Origin: Xylanibacter muris
Lineage (GTDB): Bacteria > Bacteroidota > Bacteroidia > Bacteroidales > Bacteroidaceae
Direction: 5' to 3'
Assembly: GCF_013166605.1 (NCBI RefSeq)
Contig: NZ_JABKKF010000003.1
Coordinates: forward strand, 282,879-346,878
DNA length: 64,000 nucleotides
The position numbers were made by a program, and so were the translations under genes. The notes beneath the pieces were generated by a model that saw nothing but the letters and a program-made list of their open reading frames with translations, ran no database searches and was not told the origin of the DNA. This document shows, one piece after another, positions 43,748 to 52,807 of this stretch. Numbering within the stretch: the stretch's first letter is position 1; each line of letters starts with the position of its first letter.

Positions 43748-46348
43748 ATGGTGAAGTATTTGGAAAAGTTCAGAATAACATATATAGTTTTGTTGCTGCT
43801 GATGTTTGCCGTTCGGTTGAATGCACAGATAACGGGCAACATCCTTGATGACGAGACCGGTGAGAGCATTCCGTATGCGAGTGTGACTTATCGTGGTCAT
43901 AACATTGCAGTGGCGTCAAATATAAACGGATATTTTTCTATAGAGCGGCATGACGGATGGCAGCTTACGTTCAGCGTGGTGGGATATGTATCAAAAACCG
44001 TAACGGTAAATGCAGGCATAAAGAACTCATTGACTATACGTCTGAAACCGGATAACAAGACTTTGAAGGAAGTGACCGTCAGGACAAAACGCAGCAGGTA
44101 CAGCCGCAAGAACAACCCTGCGGTGGAACTTATGAAAAAGGTTATTGCCGCGAAGAAAAAGACAAATCTCGACAACCGGGACTATTATCAATACAACAAA
44201 TATCAGAAGATAACGCTGGCGTTCAACGACATCACTCCGGCAAAGCTTGAGGAACCGAAACTGAAGAGCAAGCCGTGGCTTATATCGCAGATAGAGAAAT
44301 GTCAGTATAACGACAAACTGATACTGCCGCTTTCTGTTGATGAGACAGTGACTCAGATTCTATATAGAAAGCATCCAAAGACAGAGAAAAGGATTGTGAA
44401 AGGACAGAATTCGTCCGGTGTGAACGATTTGTTTCAGACCGGAGATATTCTCACAACTACTCTGAAAGACGTGTTCACCGATGTAAACATATATGATGAT
44501 CAGGTACGTCTGCTGCAGTATCCGTTTACATCACCGATAGGCAAGGATGCAATAGGTTTCTACAGATATTATATAATGGATACTCTGTTCGTTGACCGTG
44601 ACAGGTGTATTCATCTTCATTTCCTGCCAAACAACCAACAGGATTTCGGTTTCAGAGGTGACATTTATGTCATGGCCGATTCTTCATATCAGGTGAAACG
44701 CTGCGAGCTTACAATACCTAAAAAGAGCGATGTGAATTTTGTTGAGAATCTTAGGGTGCTTCAGGAATTCAGGCAGTTGCCCGACAGCACTTGGGTGCTC
44801 ACCCAGGATGATATGGTGGCTGAGCTTAAGATTGCGAGCTTTATCCAGAAGGCTATTGTGATACGTACCACAAGAATGAGTGACTATGCTTTTGACGAGC
44901 TTCCGCGTCAGCTGTTCAAGGGTAAGGCACCGGAGGTGAAGGAGGCGAATGCCATGATGAGAGGCGACGATTTCTGGAAAGAGTACAGACAAGTCAGCCT
45001 TACCAAGGGAGAGAGCAGCATGGACGCCTTTGTTCATAACTTAGAGCAGATAAAGGGATTCAAGTATATTATATTCGGTGCAAAGGCATTTATCGAGAAC
45101 TTCGTGGAGACAGGCAATCCGAGCAAGGTGGACATAGGGCCGATAAATACTATGGTTTCGAACAATGGTATAGACGGTTTCCGTATGCGTGCCAGTGCTC
45201 AGACTACGGCAAACCTCAACAAACATTGGTTTTTCAGCGGATATTACGCACACGGTTTCGAAAGTCATAAGAACTACTACAAGGGCGAGGTGACATACTC
45301 GTTCAATAAAAAAGAATATTTGCCGCGTGAATTTCCAAAGCGGACGCTTACATTCTCGTCCACATACGATGTGGCTTCGCCATCGGACAAGTTTATGCGT
45401 ACCGATAAGGACAATGTTTTCACTTCATTCAAGTGGACACAAGTAGAAAAAATGATGTTCTATAACCGGCAGGAACTTTCATTCGAGCGCGAGGAGGACT
45501 GGGGATTCAAGACCACTGTCGCATTGAAGACAGAAGAGAATGAAGCCTGTGGCGACATGTATTTCATTCCTCTTGGCAAATATAGCGGATCTATGGCCGA
45601 CGGGACACAGCTTTCTCCGGCTGATATGCGTGCTATGTCACGCAGGATGCGTACGACGGAGGTGCGCGGTGAGCTGAGATTTGCTCCCGGTGAGACATAT
45701 ATCAACACCAAACAGCGCCGGTTGAAGATAAATCTTGATGCTCCTGTGTTTACGATAAGCCATACGTTAGGACTGAAGAACGTGCTGGGAGGGGATTATA
45801 GTTATAATTATACCGAAGCAAGCATATACAAGCGTTTCTGGATGAACAGCTGGGGTAAGATAGACTGTTATGTGCGTGGAGGCATTCAGTGGGAGAAAGT
45901 TCCATTCCCGTTGTTGTGCATGCCGGCCACCAACCTTTCATATATCATTCAGGACCAGACGTTCCAACTTATAAATAATATGGAGTTTCTTAACGACCGC
46001 TTTGCCAGTGCGGAAATAAGTTGGGATCTTAACGGAAAGATTTTCAACCGCATTCCGTTACTGAAGAAGTTGAAATGGCGCGAATACATAGGCTTCAAAT
46101 GTCTGTGGGGGGAACTGTCCGACAAGAATAATCCTTATCTTCCGCAAAACGCGGACAGTCCGATACTTATGCATTTTCCGGAAACAAGCCATGTGATGAA
46201 TCCCAAGGAGCCGTATTACGAACTTTCGTTGGGCATACACAACATTTTCAAGATTGTACATGTGGAATATGTACGTCGTTTGAATTACAACGACTATCCG
46301 GGAGTACATAAAAACGGAGTGCGTTTTATGATACGCATGACATTCTGA
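43748..46348 (+). CDS. DUF5686 outer-membrane protein with carboxypeptidase-regulatory-like domain
   Basis: About 866 aa from the ATG of MVKYLEKFRITYIVLLLLMF, which gives a proper signal peptide ending RLNAQ; the GTG at 43694 adds only an unlikely N-terminus. A carboxypeptidase-D-regulatory-like domain (ITGNILDDETGESIPYASV, about 28-105) is followed by the DUF5686 region and a predicted C-terminal barrel. Function is unknown, but the family is common in Bacteroidetes. Its place between the synthase and the transferase of the inositol cluster, with a paralogue just after, hints at a link to lipid export or the outer membrane. Confidence 0.8.
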   Translation: MVKYLEKFRITYIVLLLLMFAVRLNAQITGNILDDETGESIPYASVTYRGHNIAVASNINGYFSIERHDGWQLTFSVVGYVSKTVTVNAGIKNSLTIRLKPDNKTLKEVTVRTKRSRYSRKNNPAVELMKKVIAAKKKTNLDNRDYYQYNKYQKITLAFNDITPAKLEEPKLKSKPWLISQIEKCQYNDKLILPLSVDETVTQILYRKHPKTEKRIVKGQNSSGVNDLFQTGDILTTTLKDVFTDVNIYDDQVRLLQYPFTSPIGKDAIGFYRYYIMDTLFVDRDRCIHLHFLPNNQQDFGFRGDIYVMADSSYQVKRCELTIPKKSDVNFVENLRVLQEFRQLPDSTWVLTQDDMVAELKIASFIQKAIVIRTTRMSDYAFDELPRQLFKGKAPEVKEANAMMRGDDFWKEYRQVSLTKGESSMDAFVHNLEQIKGFKYIIFGAKAFIENFVETGNPSKVDIGPINTMVSNNGIDGFRMRASAQTTANLNKHWFFSGYYAHGFESHKNYYKGEVTYSFNKKEYLPREFPKRTLTFSSTYDVASPSDKFMRTDKDNVFTSFKWTQVEKMMFYNRQELSFEREEDWGFKTTVALKTEENEACGDMYFIPLGKYSGSMADGTQLSPADMRAMSRRMRTTEVRGELRFAPGETYINTKQRRLKINLDAPVFTISHTLGLKNVLGGDYSYNYTEASIYKRFWMNSWGKIDCYVRGGIQWEKVPFPLLCMPATNLSYIIQDQTFQLINNMEFLNDRFASAEISWDLNGKIFNRIPLLKKLKWREYIGFKCLWGELSDKNNPYLPQNADSPILMHFPETSHVMNPKEPYYELSLGIHNIFKIVHVEYVRRLNYNDYPGVHKNGVRFMIRMTF

Positions 46349-46419
46349 TGTGGCATAGGGATATGTATGAATTATGGTTCTGAATTCCGCGGTATAATTA
46401 TAATGTGGATGGAATTGTT

Positions 46420-46462
46420 AAAGAAAGATTGGAACGGACAAGTTTCCTTCCAATCTTTCTTT
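46420..46462 (+). terminator. Terminator after the first DUF5686 gene
   Basis: AAAGAAAGATTGGAA (46420-46434) is complementary to 46448-46462, followed by TTT. The next promoter box, TAATTTTG, is at 46481-46488. Confidence 0.75.
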
Positions 46463-46480
46463 TTTCTGATTAATATTGTG

Positions 46481-46488
46481 TAATTTTG
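46481..46488 (+). promoter_or_regulatory. -7 box of the nucleotidyltransferase/transferase operon
   Basis: TAATTTTG directly behind the terminator hairpin and 36 bases before the ATG at 46524. Confidence 0.55.
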
Positions 46489-46523
46489 CCGGCCTTATTA
46501 TATACTAAGGAAGTAATAAAATA

Positions 46524-47306
46524 ATGAAATTTGCTATTATTGCCGCAGGCGAGGGCAGCCGTTTGGCTGCCGAGGGCATAGAGATGCCCAAGCCTTTGGT
46601 GGAAGTCGGAGGTGAGTCGCTCATCGACAGGCTCATACGTATATTCATGTCGAACAATCCGGAGGAAATTGTTGTTATATGTAATGACCGGACAGCAATG
46701 GTAAGCCGCCATCTTGTTGACTTGCAGCAAAATGGGCTGAAGGGGCGTCCCGTTCCGTTACGTTTTCTTGTAAAGAGCACTCCGAGCTCAATGCACAGTT
46801 TTCATGAAATAAGCCGTTATCTCGGCAATGGGCCTTTTGTTCTTACAACGGTTGATACCATATTTCTTGAGGATGAGTTCACCCGTTATGTAGAGGCGTT
46901 TGAGGAAGGGCTGAGCATAGGAGTTTATGACCGGTCTATAGACGGAATGAGTCCTATCGACGGTATGATGGTGGTGACGGATTATATCGACGACGAGTCA
47001 CCGCTTTATGTCGAAACGGATGCAGGTGACACTATTACCGGCTTTCTTGACAAGTCTGATTCATGCCGCTATATTTCCGGTGGGATATATGGCCTTACTC
47101 CTACGGCAATAAAGACACTTGACAGATGTATCAGCCGCGGCGAGAGCCGTATGCGTAATTTCCAGCGCGCTCTTGTGGCTGACGGGCAGTGTTTGAAGGC
47201 ATATTCCTTCAGCAAGGTTCTTGATATAGACCATGTCGGAGACATAGCAAAGGCGGAAGAGTTTCTTGCCGGACAGAATAAAAAAACGATAACTACAACA
47301 AGATAG
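46524..47306 (+). CDS. Nucleotidyltransferase, probable CTP:inositol-phosphate cytidylyltransferase
   Basis: A 260-aa protein with the NTP-transferase signature MKFAIIAAGEGSRLA and EMPKPLVEVGG, then TTVDTIFLEDEF as the metal-binding region. The gene lies 2 bases before the CDP-alcohol phosphatidyltransferase gene. In inositol-lipid clusters such an enzyme is thought to activate the inositol phosphate or head group. The sugar-1-phosphate versus inositol-phosphate specificity cannot be read from sequence. Confidence 0.8.
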   Translation: MKFAIIAAGEGSRLAAEGIEMPKPLVEVGGESLIDRLIRIFMSNNPEEIVVICNDRTAMVSRHLVDLQQNGLKGRPVPLRFLVKSTPSSMHSFHEISRYLGNGPFVLTTVDTIFLEDEFTRYVEAFEEGLSIGVYDRSIDGMSPIDGMMVVTDYIDDESPLYVETDAGDTITGFLDKSDSCRYISGGIYGLTPTAIKTLDRCISRGESRMRNFQRALVADGQCLKAYSFSKVLDIDHVGDIAKAEEFLAGQNKKTITTTR

Positions 47307-47308
47307 AA

Positions 47309-48253
47309 ATGAAGAACAGTACATTCAGGAAATTACTACGTGAGTCTTTCAAGTCAGACGACACAGAGGAATGGCTTGACGTGCATTTTACGCGTCCTAT
47401 AGGACTTGCCTTTGCACTTATGTGGAGGCGTCTGCATGTCCATCCCAACTTTGTCACTTTATTGGGAATCGTGCTTGGTGCGGCAGCCGGTGTGATGTTT
47501 TATTTTGTGGATATTTGGTACAATGTTGCGGGTGTGGTTCTTCTTATGTTTGCCAATTTCTGCGATTCTACCGACGGTCAGCTTGCCAGACTTACAGGTC
47601 AGAAAACCCTTGTCGGACGTATCCTTGACGGATTTTCGAGCGATGTATGGTTTTTCTTTATATATATGGCCATTGTGCTTCGTCTATGGAATGACCCTAT
47701 TCCGTTCACTGATTTCAGTTGGGGTATACTCGGTTTTGTGATGTGTGCCTTTGCCGGTTTTGTGAGTCATACCAACCAGTGTCTTCTGTCTGATTATTAT
47801 CGTCAGATACACCTTTATTTTCTTTTGGGAAAGAATGGCAGCGAGCTTGACGATTCGAAGACGCAGTGGGAGGTGTTCAACTCGCTTCCTAAGAAGGGAG
47901 CTTTCATGCAGCGCACGTTCTATTACAACTATGCTAAATATTGTGCCAGACAGGAACGTCGTACACCAAAGTTCCAGGCTTTTTTCAAGAACGTGAAGCG
48001 CGAATGGCCAAATGCGGAAGATATGCCGCGTGAGTTGCGTGAAGAGTTTCGTGCAGGTTCGCTTCCGTTGATGAAATACACCAATCTGCTTACTTTCAAC
48101 GCACGTGCCATAACGCTTTATCTTGCGTGTCTGCTGAACGTGCCGTACGTATATCCGCTTGTAGAAATATTTGTGTTTTTCATCATGTACACACACATGC
48201 ACAACAGCCATGAGGCATTGTGTGAGAGATTGGACAAGAAATATTTTCGTTAA
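47309..48253 (+). CDS. CDP-alcohol phosphatidyltransferase (inositol-phospholipid synthase candidate)
   Basis: A 314-aa integral membrane protein. The CDP-alcohol motif is present as DSTDGQLAR...G...D (D86, D89-G90, A93-R94, G103, D107). The last acidic residue is D112, one position later than the canonical D-x3-D. Hydrophobic segments surround it (LLGIVLGAAAGVMFYFV; YNVAGVVLLMFANF). It would join a lipid moiety and inositol phosphate to form phosphatidylinositol-phosphate. Bacteroidetes homologues with this neighbourhood (nucleotidyltransferase, synthase, phosphatase) are described as PIP synthases. Confidence 0.85.
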   Translation: MKNSTFRKLLRESFKSDDTEEWLDVHFTRPIGLAFALMWRRLHVHPNFVTLLGIVLGAAAGVMFYFVDIWYNVAGVVLLMFANFCDSTDGQLARLTGQKTLVGRILDGFSSDVWFFFIYMAIVLRLWNDPIPFTDFSWGILGFVMCAFAGFVSHTNQCLLSDYYRQIHLYFLLGKNGSELDDSKTQWEVFNSLPKKGAFMQRTFYYNYAKYCARQERRTPKFQAFFKNVKREWPNAEDMPRELREEFRAGSLPLMKYTNLLTFNARAITLYLACLLNVPYVYPLVEIFVFFIMYTHMHNSHEALCERLDKKYFR

Positions 48254-48342
48254 GTTCGGGCATTGGCGGTTGAATATGTACCGTCGGATGCCGGATGCTT
48301 GTTGATAGTGGTGTTAATCCTGGATAAATAAGGAAAGGGCCG

Positions 48343-50739
48343 ATGATTATGCGTGCGGTGTATATTGTGCTTATGTTGATTATGGTTGTGCCGGTGTCAA
48401 GGGCACAGCTTAATTCGGGTATGAGCAGCGATACGGGCAAGTGGTATAACCGTACTCATAGTATCAGTGAGGTGACGGTGCGTTCGAAGCGTGCCAAGTA
48501 TAGCAGGAAGAACAATCCGGCCGTGGAGCTTATGCGTAAAGTCATTGCCGCGCGTAAGCTTACGGACCTTAAACAGAAGCATGATTTCTACCGTTATGAG
48601 AAATATCGGAAACTGACGCTTGCTGCCAACGATGTGACACCGTCAGACTTTCATAGCGGGCTTTTGTCCATTGTTCCGGATATAATAAATCTTGTGGAGC
48701 CGTGTCAGTATAACAACAAGCTCATACTGCCCGTGACGTTCAGTGAGACTGTGACCGAGTCGCGTTTCCGTCGTCGTCCCCACACGGTGCGCGACGACGT
48801 CAAGGGTGAGCGTTCCGGGGGGATAAGCACTCTCACACAGTCGGGAAAGATACTTGACGAGGCTTTGAAAGACTTTTTCTCAGATGTGAATATCTACGAC
48901 AACCAAGTGCGCTTGCTTCACCATACGTTCACATCGCCGATAGGAAAGGATGCCATAGGTTTCTATCGTTTTTTTATCATAGACACGCTTTTGGTGGAAA
49001 GAGATAAATGTTTTCACCTTTATTTTTCACCTAACAACCCGATGGATTTTGGATTCAGTGGTGACATATTCGTCATGGCCGATTCCACATATCGTGTGCG
49101 GCGTTGCGAGCTTTCAATTCCGAAGCATAGCAGTGTGAATTTTGTCGATGGCATGCGCATACTTCAGGATTTTGGAAATGCCGGTACGGAAGACGAATGG
49201 GTGCTTATGTCGGATGACATGATAGTGGAATTGAGGCTTTTTGATTTCATACAGAAAGGCATTGTGATACGCAACACACGGTTCAGTGGGTTTGATTTCA
49301 GTCCTTTGCCTGATGAGGCATTCAGTCTGCGTGGGGCTACGGATAGCCTGCGTATGGCACGTTTGCGTGACCGAAATTTCTGGAACACTCACCGTATGGT
49401 TGAACTGACCGGCAGTGAACGTGGTATGGACGGTTATTTTGAGGAATTGAAGAAAAAGAAGTTTTATCGTCTTGTCATGCCGGTGTTCAGGCTTCTTGCA
49501 GAGAATTTCATAGAAACGGGCACATCCGGGAAGCCAAGCAGGGTGGACATAGGGCCTGTCAATACGTTTGTTTCGAATAATTTCATTGACGGTTTCCGTA
49601 TGCGTCTTGGTGCTCAGACTACGGCAAACCTCAATCGCCGTTTGTTTGTAGGAGGATATTATGCTCATGGATTTGAAAGTAAAAAAGACTATTATAAGGC
49701 AGATGTGACGTATTCGTTCAGGGATAAGGATTATATGCCTCATGAATTTCCGATGCGGAACATATCGTTCACATCATCGTATGATGTAGTCTCGCCTTCA
49801 GACAAGTTCATGAAAACGGATAAGGATAATGTTTTCACATCGTTAAAATGGGCTACAGTAGACAAGATGATGTTCTCTCTGCGTAACCGTCTCGCGTTTG
49901 TGCGTGAGGAAGAGTGGGGACTTCGTTCAACACTATTGTTGACTTGTGAGAAGAATGAGGCTTGCGGCATGATGACATTTGTTCCAATGTCCGTATCGTT
50001 ACCCTCTTCCGGTGATGGCTTTTCCGATGGCCGTGCCATGCGCACTACAGAGCTGCGTGCCGAGCTGCGCTATGCACCTGGTGAGAAGACAGTATCCACA
50101 AAGCAGCGCAGTGTGGCCATAAACTGTGAAAGACCTGTCTACACCTTGAGTCATGCTGTGGGATTGCGCGGTGTGATGGGAGGTGAGTACAATTACAATT
50201 TCACTGAAGTGTCCGTTTACCATCGCATACGCCTTAATAGTTGGGGGAAGCTTAATCTTAATATGCATGCCGGGGCGCAGTGGAATAAGGTTCCGTATCC
50301 TTTGCTTATAATGCCTGCGGCCAATATGTCGTATATCATCCAGCCGTCGACTTTCAATCTTATAAACAACATGGAGTTTCTTAACGACCGCTATGTGAGT
50401 CTTGACGCGGAATGGGACATAAACGGTAAACTTTTCAACCGTATTCCACTCATAAAGAAATTAAAGTTGCGTGAGTACGTCGGTGTTAAGGTCTTGTGGG
50501 GCAGTCTGACAGATAAGAACAATCCTTTTTTGCCGTGCAATGCCGGTAGTGCCCGCCTTATGTATTTTCCTGACGGGTGCAATGTGATGGATTCCAGCCG
50601 TCCGTATGTGGAATTGGCGGCAGGAGTGCATAATGTGTTCCGCTTTTTCAGTATACAGTATGTGCGTCGTCTCAATTATCTTGATTTGCCTACAGCGACT
50701 AAGCATGGCGTGCGTATAGCCTTCCAGATAGCTTTCTGA
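48343..50739 (+). CDS. Second DUF5686 protein, lacking the regulatory-like domain
   Basis: A 798-aa protein with signal peptide ending VPVSRAQ. It aligns along its length with the protein at 43748 (for example SRKNNPAVELM-KVIAA, RVDIGPVNTFVSNN, INNMEFLNDR) but starts directly with the DUF5686 part, without the carboxypeptidase-regulatory-like domain. It is a divergent tandem paralogue. It begins 90 bases after the phosphatidyltransferase gene and probably belongs to that operon. Confidence 0.8.
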   Translation: MIMRAVYIVLMLIMVVPVSRAQLNSGMSSDTGKWYNRTHSISEVTVRSKRAKYSRKNNPAVELMRKVIAARKLTDLKQKHDFYRYEKYRKLTLAANDVTPSDFHSGLLSIVPDIINLVEPCQYNNKLILPVTFSETVTESRFRRRPHTVRDDVKGERSGGISTLTQSGKILDEALKDFFSDVNIYDNQVRLLHHTFTSPIGKDAIGFYRFFIIDTLLVERDKCFHLYFSPNNPMDFGFSGDIFVMADSTYRVRRCELSIPKHSSVNFVDGMRILQDFGNAGTEDEWVLMSDDMIVELRLFDFIQKGIVIRNTRFSGFDFSPLPDEAFSLRGATDSLRMARLRDRNFWNTHRMVELTGSERGMDGYFEELKKKKFYRLVMPVFRLLAENFIETGTSGKPSRVDIGPVNTFVSNNFIDGFRMRLGAQTTANLNRRLFVGGYYAHGFESKKDYYKADVTYSFRDKDYMPHEFPMRNISFTSSYDVVSPSDKFMKTDKDNVFTSLKWATVDKMMFSLRNRLAFVREEEWGLRSTLLLTCEKNEACGMMTFVPMSVSLPSSGDGFSDGRAMRTTELRAELRYAPGEKTVSTKQRSVAINCERPVYTLSHAVGLRGVMGGEYNYNFTEVSVYHRIRLNSWGKLNLNMHAGAQWNKVPYPLLIMPAANMSYIIQPSTFNLINNMEFLNDRYVSLDAEWDINGKLFNRIPLIKKLKLREYVGVKVLWGSLTDKNNPFLPCNAGSARLMYFPDGCNVMDSSRPYVELAAGVHNVFRFFSIQYVRRLNYLDLPTATKHGVRIAFQIAF

Positions 50740-50813
50740 TTGTATTCCTCTTTTAATGAGAGTGTGGGGGGATATACGGCAGGCGGAAAACGTTTCCGTT
50801 GTATCTATATGAA

Positions 50814-50853
50814 GAATCCCATATATCCGACAAGTCGCTGATACATGGGATTC
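50814..50853. terminator. Terminator between the DUF5686 gene and the xylan operon
   Basis: GAATCCCATATATC (50814-50827) pairs with GATACATGGGATTC (50840-50853) with one mismatch, followed by TTTTC. It lies between convergent genes. Confidence 0.7.
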
Positions 50854-50909
50854 TTTTCTTTATTTGATTTTGTCCGAATCGGTCATGTGATTCTGGTAAA
50901 ATGAGACAA

Positions 50910-52793
50910 TTATTTCAGGCCTGATTTTTTCTTGTTGAAATAATCCATACATGTGCTTCGCCATTCGTTGGCATCCTTGAGTTGTATATGCAGGCGGTTG
51001 TTCACCTCATTCCACCGTTGTTGGTCGATGTCGTCCCGCATGGCCTGCCAGATAGCTGTGAAATCCTCCACCTCTTTTACGCCACGGTCATATCTGTATT
51101 GCATTTCCTCTATTATGTTGCGGCCGCTGAGGGTGCGGTATGTCCAAGGCACATGATGGAACCACAGAAGGTATTCTTCCGGACATGTGGTAATGCTGTC
51201 GTACTGTGTGCGATACGGCTCACGGTATTGGGCTGTTGCACCCGAGCCTTTGGTGCTCCTGTCGAAGCCGATGCCTTTGTTGTCTGCCCGGTGATAGTAT
51301 ACCGGACACCATTCAATGGGGTAACTGGCCTTGAAGCCGTCGGGTTCCGGGCCGTAATGATGGTCGAACTTAAATATATGATGCAGTCCGAGCGGCATCA
51401 TATAATCGACGCATGCCTCACGTGAGCGCAACATCATTGATATGAGAGATTCGTCTGCAACGAAAGTCTGCATGAGCCATTCTTCGGCAATCTTGCGGGA
51501 CGACAGAGCCGGATTCCAGGCCAGACGTCCGAAAGCGTACCAGTTCGCCTGGGCAAAATGATGCCCGCACCAGTTGGCATCGTTGCCTATGTTGGATACC
51601 CCTGCAATGCCTGCAAGGTTTTTCGGGGATACAAAAGAGAAGAACTCTTTCCACATGGGAGCAAGATACACCAGATGGTTTGATTGTCCGAGATATTCCT
51701 GAGTGATTTGAAGCTCGGCAATCTGCGGGGTATGCCGCATACGGTCGAATATCGGAGCATACGGTTCTCTTGGTTGGAAATCGAGAGGACCGTTTTTTGA
51801 CTGTAGTATGACATTGCTTCTGAACTTGCCGTCGCATGGTTCGAATTCCGATACGGCTTGTTTCACTCTGTCTTCACCTTTGTGATTTGCTCCATACACG
51901 AAGCTGCGCCATATTATCGTTCCGTTAAATGGTGCGACAGCATCGGCAAGCATGTTGGCTCCGTCGCTGTGACTGCGTTTGTAGTCACCGGGTCCCGGCT
52001 GTCCCTCAGAGTTTGCTTTCACGAGGAATCCTCCGAAGTCGGGTATTTCAGCATAGATCTCCTTTGCCTTTTTCTTCCACCATTTCTGCACCTTTGAGTT
52101 GAGAGGGTCGGCAGTGGGCAGTCCGCCCAGACCCATCGGTGACGCAAAGTTGACTGACAGATACACACGTATGCCATAAGGTCTGAGAATATCTGCGATT
52201 TGTCTTACTTTCAGGAGGTAGGGGCGTGAGAGCATTTTCGGTGATGCGTTCACGTTATTGAGCACAGTTCCGTTGATGCCTATCGATGCGTTGGCTCTTG
52301 CATATTCGCGTATCCGTGCAGTATCGATGCTCATGGCCTTGTTCCAAAATATGCTTGTACCGGCATATCCGCGTTCTATGGAACTGTCAAGATTGTCCCA
52401 ATGATTGAGTATTCTCAGTTTGAATACCGGTCGGTTCAATCCTTTTATCGTGTCGCCTCTCAACAGTGCATAAGTTCCATAGAGAAGTCCCGTTTCGTTG
52501 CCTGCACTTATGAGTCTGTTGTCGCGTGTTCCTGAAATTTCGAAACCTCCGTCGGAAGGTATGGACTTGTCTATTGTCAGTTTGACCGCCTTTCCGTCGT
52601 AGTATTGCTCCAGTTCATGTCTTGCTATTGTCACAGTGGGTGAGGATGTACAGCCGTCGCATATAACCTTTGCCCGGTTTTTTATTCCGAAGCGCAACCA
52701 CAGCTTGCTGCCATCCTCGGCCATGACACTGAGGCTTGACGCGAGTAAGAGTATTGTGCAAAATATACTTTTCTTAAGCATATTGTATGTCAT
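50910..52793 (-). CDS. GH67 alpha-glucuronidase
   Basis: A 627-aa protein with signal peptide MLKKSIFCTILLLASSLSVMA; the ATG at 52781 is an alternative start. Family 67 features include RILNHWDNLDSSIERGYAG, GTVLNNVNASPKML, GFLVKANSEGQPGPGDY and the acidic residues around WCPVYYHRADNKGIGF. It releases 4-O-methylglucuronic acid from the ends of aldouronic acid oligosaccharides of xylan. It is the last gene of the xylan operon, 14 bases after the GH43-CBM6 stop. A periplasmic location is predicted. Confidence 0.93.
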   Translation of the reverse strand: MTYNMLKKSIFCTILLLASSLSVMAEDGSKLWLRFGIKNRAKVICDGCTSSPTVTIARHELEQYYDGKAVKLTIDKSIPSDGGFEISGTRDNRLISAGNETGLLYGTYALLRGDTIKGLNRPVFKLRILNHWDNLDSSIERGYAGTSIFWNKAMSIDTARIREYARANASIGINGTVLNNVNASPKMLSRPYLLKVRQIADILRPYGIRVYLSVNFASPMGLGGLPTADPLNSKVQKWWKKKAKEIYAEIPDFGGFLVKANSEGQPGPGDYKRSHSDGANMLADAVAPFNGTIIWRSFVYGANHKGEDRVKQAVSEFEPCDGKFRSNVILQSKNGPLDFQPREPYAPIFDRMRHTPQIAELQITQEYLGQSNHLVYLAPMWKEFFSFVSPKNLAGIAGVSNIGNDANWCGHHFAQANWYAFGRLAWNPALSSRKIAEEWLMQTFVADESLISMMLRSREACVDYMMPLGLHHIFKFDHHYGPEPDGFKASYPIEWCPVYYHRADNKGIGFDRSTKGSGATAQYREPYRTQYDSITTCPEEYLLWFHHVPWTYRTLSGRNIIEEMQYRYDRGVKEVEDFTAIWQAMRDDIDQQRWNEVNNRLHIQLKDANEWRSTCMDYFNKKKSGLK

Positions 52794-52807
52794 GTCTTGG
52801 ATTTCTG

